A stretch of DNA of 33,451 nt from NCBI GenBank assembly GCA_900315495.1, contig OMZJ01000022.1, positions 1 to 33,451 on the forward strand, written 5' to 3'. The notes below the pieces were generated by a model, which was not told the origin of the DNA, ran no database searches, and was given only the letters and a program-made list of their open reading frames with translations. A program made the position numbers and the translations under genes. This document shows positions 29,340 to 33,451 of the stretch, in pieces (position 1 is the stretch's first letter; each line of letters opens with the position of its first letter). The DNA is from an uncultured Lachnospiraceae bacterium. GTDB taxonomy: Bacteria; Bacillota; Clostridia; Lachnospirales; Lachnospiraceae.

Positions 29340-31967
29340 TTACTTCACCCACAGGTCCACAGAGGCATCCCCGTACGCCTCGGCGTGAACCGTCAGTTTC
29401 ACACAGCCGGCCGCATACCCGCTGCGGATCACCGCCAGGGCCCTTCCGTGATAGGAGGTGAACCAGCCCGACTGGTAATTCTCATCCGTCACAGGATTTG
29501 CGGAGCCGAACCCCGCCAGGACCGCCGGCACTTCGCTGTCTTCTGCGGCTTCCGATCCGCCATCCGGGCCCCCTGCCGCCGCACCGCAACTCAGCTTTGC
29601 CTCCAGCGGTACCGCGGCATCCGGGATCAGTCTTCCGAGGGCGTCGGTGATCTCGACCCCGACATAGATCAGGCTGTGTCCGTCCGCTATGCACTCTGTT
29701 TTCTCCGGAACCAGGCGGATGGCAGATGCCTTTCCCACCGTCTCCAGCGTGTCTTCCGAAATCACAGCGCCCTCTGCGTCCAGACTGACGGCCCGGATCT
29801 CTCCCGGTTCATACACGGTGTCAAAGACGAAGGTATCCGGCATTTCGTCGGCTGGGGCCTCCCCCTGCATTTTTGTCCCCACGGACTTTCCGTTCACGAA
29901 CAGCTCCACCGCGGGTGCCGCCGAAAAGACGGCCACCTGAACCGGCTTTCCCTCGGCGCCATTCCAGGTCCAGCGCTTCAAAACCTCGGTAAATCCCCAG
30001 CCTCCGACGATCTCCATCTTTCCGAAATTCTCCGGATCGTAGGAGAAAACCGCCGTCTCCGGGCTTCCCCAGACGATTCTGCGGTAAATCCCCTGCGGTA
30101 GAATGTCACCGTTGATGTCAAAATCCGCGTCGTTGGCCAGGCGCCACGGATAGGTGCCGTTCTGATCCCGCATCCTGCGCTTCCGGTTTTCCAGCTCCTC
30201 CGTTGAGTCGTTCTCCTTCGGGATAAATCCTGCCACGCCGATCCCGGCCTCACCGATATAGTCCCAGGCCGTCCAGGTGAAATCGCCGATGATATAGGGA
30301 TGTTTCTCCACCAGCGCCCAGGTGGTTCCGATTCTGCGCGGGAAGGTTTCGGTCCCGACGATCACCCGCTCCGGGTAACGCTCATGGTCCGGCTCATAGC
30401 AGCCGTCCTGATAGTTGTACCCGACCAAATCCAGCCCGTTGACAAACGGCCAGCTGTACTCCTCAAACGTGCCCTTGATCACATCCGCGTTCTGCGCGCC
30501 GGCATTGCTTCCGGCTTTTGTCTGGAACGACTGGAGCAGCTTTTCATCCAACCCCATGAAATAGCTGCACAGGGCATGCGTCACCGGTCTGGTGTGATCG
30601 AGAGACCGGACCGTCTCCGCGATCTCGGGCGCCAGCGCATATCCCTCTCCCAGGCCGCCGTGCTCCGGAATCTCGTTGCCGGTGGACCAGAGGATCACGC
30701 AGGCGCGGGAGCGGTCGCGGCGGATGTAGGCCGTCAGGTCCTTTTTCCAGTCCGTGTCAAAGAAAAGATGGTAGTCAAAGTTGTTTTTCGGCATGCCCCA
30801 CATGTCGAACGCTTCGTCCATCACATAGATGCCGAGGCGGTCGCAGGCGTCCAGGAGGGCCGCGGACGGCGGATAATGGGAGGTGCGGATGGCATTGTAA
30901 CCCGCCTCCTTCATCTTCTTCATCTTGCGGTACTCGGCGTCATAGAGGCTTGCCGCCCCGATCACACCGTTGTCGTGATGCAGGCAGCCGCCCTTCAGCT
31001 TGACGCTGCGCCCGTTGATCTGCAGTCCGCGCTCCCGATCGACCAGGATCGTCCGGATGCCGAACAGGATCTCCTGCCAGTCCGTGCTCTCCGGCGTGTC
31101 CTCCGGCACCTCGCCGGGATGCGTCCGGAATTCTCCCACGTCCTTCACGGTCACCTTCAGCCGGTAGAGGGCGGGATTCTCCGCGCTCCAGAGCGCGGGA
31201 TCCGGCACTGTCATGGAAATCAGCGCAGAACCGCTGCTTCCCGCACTGACCTGGACGCGCTGGGTCCGGCGGATCACCGCTGCCTCTGTGCCCTGATTTT
31301 CACCAGCAGTACGCTTCCAGGCCGGGTCCGGCCGAAGCTGTGCCGTCACATCCGCCAGATGATCCACATTCCCGTCGTTGCGCAGATCCGCGAAGATTTT
31401 CAGCACCGCGTAGGACGGCCTGGAATCCGCGCCGCAGGCGATATGATCCGTATAAGCATAGATACCGTCCTCCGCCAGATACAGCCGGGGTTTCACAACG
31501 AGGCGCACGCTCCGGAAAATGCCCGCGCCGGCATACCAGCGGGAATTCGGCTCCATTCCGGGATTCACCATCACAGTGATCCGGTTGGTCTCTCCAAAGT
31601 ACAGGTATTTCGTGATGTTCACGGAAAACGGGATATACCCGTAGTGCTGCACCGCGGCCCGCGACTGATTGATCTCCACCTCGGCATTCTGCATGACCCC
31701 GTCAAAGGACAGAAAGACCTCCTGGTCCTTCCAGTCCGCGGGGATCTTTACCACCTTCGAATAATAAGCCCGGCCCGCATGATAATATCCCGACTGCCGT
31801 CCGGACGGCGCATCCGGGGAGACATCCCCTTCCACCATGTAGTCATGCGGAAGGTCCACCGTCTTTTCTCCGATCTGACCGGTCAGATAATTCTGATAGC
31901 TCAGGCCGCCGTATCCGAAGCGCCATCCGTGATCCAGACAGATCTCTCTCATTTCGATATCTGACAT
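29340..31967 (-). CDS. GH2 beta-galactosidase-like enzyme with C-terminal Ig-like domains
   Basis: This 875-residue cytoplasmic protein is a GH2 retaining hydrolase of the type with a DUF4982 domain. Order: sugar-binding jelly roll (about 10-180, LPHDYMVEGD, WYAGAGIFRSVRLVV), Ig-like domain (to about 300), TIM barrel (GGCLHHDNGVIGAA, RTSHYPPSAALLDACDRLG), DUF4982 region (about 640-700, WTWNGAEGKPVQVAVFS, ELFVNGKSVG) and a C-terminal Ig/invasin-like region (about 735-870). The acid/base is Glu432 in STGNEIP and the nucleophile Glu540 in VGTETFP; both are intact. The start at 31967 has AAGGAG about 8 bases away; the frame extends to 31997 without a site. pepC ends 36 bases upstream. It may be a beta-galactosidase or a beta-glucuronidase-like enzyme; the substrate is not settled. 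Confidence 0.93.
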   Translation of the reverse strand: MSDIEMREICLDHGWRFGYGGLSYQNYLTGQIGEKTVDLPHDYMVEGDVSPDAPSGRQSGYYHAGRAYYSKVVKIPADWKDQEVFLSFDGVMQNAEVEINQSRAAVQHYGYIPFSVNITKYLYFGETNRITVMVNPGMEPNSRWYAGAGIFRSVRLVVKPRLYLAEDGIYAYTDHIACGADSRPSYAVLKIFADLRNDGNVDHLADVTAQLRPDPAWKRTAGENQGTEAAVIRRTQRVQVSAGSSGSALISMTVPDPALWSAENPALYRLKVTVKDVGEFRTHPGEVPEDTPESTDWQEILFGIRTILVDRERGLQINGRSVKLKGGCLHHDNGVIGAASLYDAEYRKMKKMKEAGYNAIRTSHYPPSAALLDACDRLGIYVMDEAFDMWGMPKNNFDYHLFFDTDWKKDLTAYIRRDRSRACVILWSTGNEIPEHGGLGEGYALAPEIAETVRSLDHTRPVTHALCSYFMGLDEKLLQSFQTKAGSNAGAQNADVIKGTFEEYSWPFVNGLDLVGYNYQDGCYEPDHERYPERVIVGTETFPRRIGTTWALVEKHPYIIGDFTWTAWDYIGEAGIGVAGFIPKENDSTEELENRKRRMRDQNGTYPWRLANDADFDINGDILPQGIYRRIVWGSPETAVFSYDPENFGKMEIVGGWGFTEVLKRWTWNGAEGKPVQVAVFSAAPAVELFVNGKSVGTKMQGEAPADEMPDTFVFDTVYEPGEIRAVSLDAEGAVISEDTLETVGKASAIRLVPEKTECIADGHSLIYVGVEITDALGRLIPDAAVPLEAKLSCGAAAGGPDGGSEAAEDSEVPAVLAGFGSANPVTDENYQSGWFTSYHGRALAVIRSGYAAGCVKLTVHAEAYGDASVDLWVK

Positions 31968-32003
31968 TCTGTTTTCTCCTTTTTTCCCCCACAGCATTTT
32001 CGC

Positions 32004-33317
32004 TCAAAGGGCGTAATCCGCGTTCCACGGCGCTACTTCGACCGGTTCCCTGCTCAGAAGTGCCTTCTGTGCATCGGTCATGTACTTTTTACCAATAATT
32101 GCCTCGTAGACATACTCGCGGAAATACTTCTGGCTGCAGACAAAGTATCCGTCCTTCCCGTTCTCCTTGCCCCAGCTGTTTTCGATCTTCCAGCGGGACG
32201 GCTGACCGTTCTCGTCAAAACTCACGCCGACCAGAAGCATGGCATGGGTGGCACAGCTGCCGCGGTACGCCAGGCGGTTTTTCTTGTCCATCGTAAAGTC
32301 GGCCCCGCCCAGAAGGCCCTGGTAGTCAAAGCTGTCCGGATCCCACACGCCCTCTTTGCGCGCGCCGAAGGCACCCGCATCGCAGCCGAACCACACCGGT
32401 TCGCCGCCGCGCAGCTGTGCCAGAACCAGCTCCTGCACCTCGTCCATCGACAGATTCAGATCCACCACCCGGCTCTCCGCCATGGATCCGGTGAAGTGGA
32501 ACGCATAGCGCTCATTGCTCTTCCGGGACGGCATGTTCGTGACAGCGACATACTCTTCCAGATCCAGACCGATGTATTTGTCGTAAAACGTCTTCGGCGT
32601 GAGATTCCGGTCCACGTGATAGACGTTGTCGGCATCCCGGTATGAGAATTCAAAGGTCTGCACCGGCTCGCCGAACGCGATGCACTCCGCCCGGTAGATC
32701 TCCGCCATCATCTGTTCCCGCAGCGGCTCCGGATCGCCACCCGCCGCGGTCTTCTCCCGGAGTTCTGCCGCGTCCCGGCGCAGCAGCTGGTTCAGGTATT
32801 TCATGAACGTCGCCGTGTGCTCGGACTGATAGGTCTCCGGCATGGCAGTCTTTGGCACCGCTCCGTATTTGCGGACCAGATCCGCCGCCATGACCCAGTA
32901 ACCGCCGTCGTCAATGCCGGTGCTCATCAGGTAGACCATCATCGGGTCGTCCAGCGGCTTGTCCGCATTGGCAATCACCATCTCCAGGAAGTTGTTGGCC
33001 TTCTCCAGCTTGTCATAGAACGACAGATAGTTCTGCGAGAGTTCAAACTCCTTCAGCCCGCATTTTTCGGCAGCCACCTCGCGCAGGATGTTCAGCGCGG
33101 CAAACAGCCAGCAGCGGCCGCTCTTCTGCTGGGCGGTGATGCCTCTTGTCTTCAGCTCGATTTCAAAATCGCCCTGCAGCTTTGCCGCATTGGCCGGGAT
33201 ATATGCCAGATCTGCCATTTCCGTCCTGGCCATGGCAGCCTCCGCGGTCCGTGCCGCGCGGTCCTCCTCGAATGTTTTGCGGAAGGTAATGATCTGTTCC
33301 GGTGTCAGTGCTTTCAT
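32004..33317 (-). CDS. pepC: Aminopeptidase C (bleomycin-hydrolase type, C1 family)
   Basis: This 437-residue cytoplasmic cysteine peptidase trims amino acids from the N-terminus of peptides and belongs to the homohexameric bleomycin hydrolase group. The catalytic triad is visible: Cys69 in SGRCWLFA, with Gln63 for the oxyanion hole six residues before, His358 in ATHAMLLVGV and Asn380 in ENSWG. The C-terminal arm ends APWNADYAL; in this group the tail lies in the active site and restricts cutting to the N-terminus. No signal peptide. The start at 33317 has no clear ribosome site, but it matches family N-termini. The GH2 gene follows after 36 bases and may be read from the same message, although the functions are unrelated. 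Confidence 0.95.
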   Translation of the reverse strand: MKALTPEQIITFRKTFEEDRAARTAEAAMARTEMADLAYIPANAAKLQGDFEIELKTRGITAQQKSGRCWLFAALNILREVAAEKCGLKEFELSQNYLSFYDKLEKANNFLEMVIANADKPLDDPMMVYLMSTGIDDGGYWVMAADLVRKYGAVPKTAMPETYQSEHTATFMKYLNQLLRRDAAELREKTAAGGDPEPLREQMMAEIYRAECIAFGEPVQTFEFSYRDADNVYHVDRNLTPKTFYDKYIGLDLEEYVAVTNMPSRKSNERYAFHFTGSMAESRVVDLNLSMDEVQELVLAQLRGGEPVWFGCDAGAFGARKEGVWDPDSFDYQGLLGGADFTMDKKNRLAYRGSCATHAMLLVGVSFDENGQPSRWKIENSWGKENGKDGYFVCSQKYFREYVYEAIIGKKYMTDAQKALLSREPVEVAPWNADYAL

Positions 33318-33410
33318 TTCAGTCTGTTGAAAACCACAGCTCTCCGGATCCGCGCTCCGCCGAACCCATGGAACGGCGGGGGTCCGAAAAGTGCAGTCTC
33401 TCCCCTTTCC

Positions 33411-33430
33411 CCGGCCCGCTCACGGGCCGG
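33411..33430. other. Stem-loop near the right edge of the window
   Basis: CCGGCCCG and CGGGCCGG form a perfect 8-bp stem with a 4-base loop, about 95 bases upstream of pepC. Plus-strand sequence after it is moderately T-rich (CATTCTGATATTTTC). It may belong to a gene outside the window; no gene is seen in 33318-33451. Confidence 0.4.
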
Positions 33431-33451
33431 CATTCTGATATTTTCTTCCTT

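Noticed and set aside
30300..31964. 554-codon open frame on the plus strand
   Set aside because: Antisense to the GH2 gene with conserved catalytic motifs; a shadow.
1..33451. CRISPR arrays, transposases, phage genes, tRNA or rRNA genes
   Set aside because: No regularly spaced repeats, no transposase or integrase motifs, and no tRNA- or rRNA-like sequence was recognised on reading both strands.

Overview
The window looks like a chromosomal segment of a GC-rich, low-oxygen gut Firmicute, most likely a Lachnospiraceae-type Clostridium. The reasons are strong AGGAGG ribosome binding sites, LplB/LplC-type sugar permeases without a local ATPase, a FadR-type GntR regulator, ispE (MEP pathway), an Mrp/NBP35 ATPase, a bleomycin-hydrolase-type PepC, and many leaderless (intracellular) glycoside hydrolases. 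The taxonomic call is inference; no rRNA or tRNA gene is present.

Layout. 1-1481 (+): a GH29 alpha-L-fucosidase. 1621-5238 (-): a tight operon of a one-cysteine Asp/Glu-racemase-family protein, a GH127-family (DUF1680) beta-L-arabinofuranosidase-like protein, and a BKACE (DUF849) beta-keto-acid cleavage enzyme. 5239-5574: a gene-free stretch with a nested inverted repeat. 5575-15530 (-): an import and degradation operon in the order permease, permease, solute-binding protein, hairpins, GH2 paralogue with both catalytic glutamates replaced, large intact GH2. 15531-15922: control region and ispE terminator. 15923-19064 (-): ispE, FadR-type regulator, membrane-anchored M28 aminopeptidase. 19406-20323 (+): Mrp ATPase, divergent from the M28 gene with back-to-back promoters. 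20558-22588 (-): a second GH127, with all catalytic residues. 22688-26218 (-): CapA-like membrane phosphatase-fold protein, endonuclease III, SpoU-type RNA methyltransferase. 26392-29120 (-): two GH43 enzymes. 29340-33317 (-): another GH2 beta-galactosidase-like enzyme and PepC.

How the genes fit together. Oligosaccharides of plant arabinogalactan, arabinan, xylan or xyloglucan type would be bound by the solute-binding protein and imported through the two permeases, powered by an ATPase encoded elsewhere. They would then be trimmed in the cytoplasm by fucosidase, arabinofuranosidase, xylosidase/arabinosidase and galactosidase-type enzymes. Housekeeping genes (ispE, mrp, nth, RNA methyltransferase, pepC) lie between the glycan blocks.

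Most unusual content. (1) A GH2 pseudoenzyme candidate is translationally coupled to an intact GH2. (2) One of the two GH127 proteins has Gln at the acid/base position while keeping the zinc/cysteine centre. (3) That GH127 is co-transcribed with a BKACE enzyme and a racemase-fold protein, a combination I cannot assign to a known pathway. (4) Several intergenic stem-loops and palindromes are positioned where they could set expression ratios within the transport operon.
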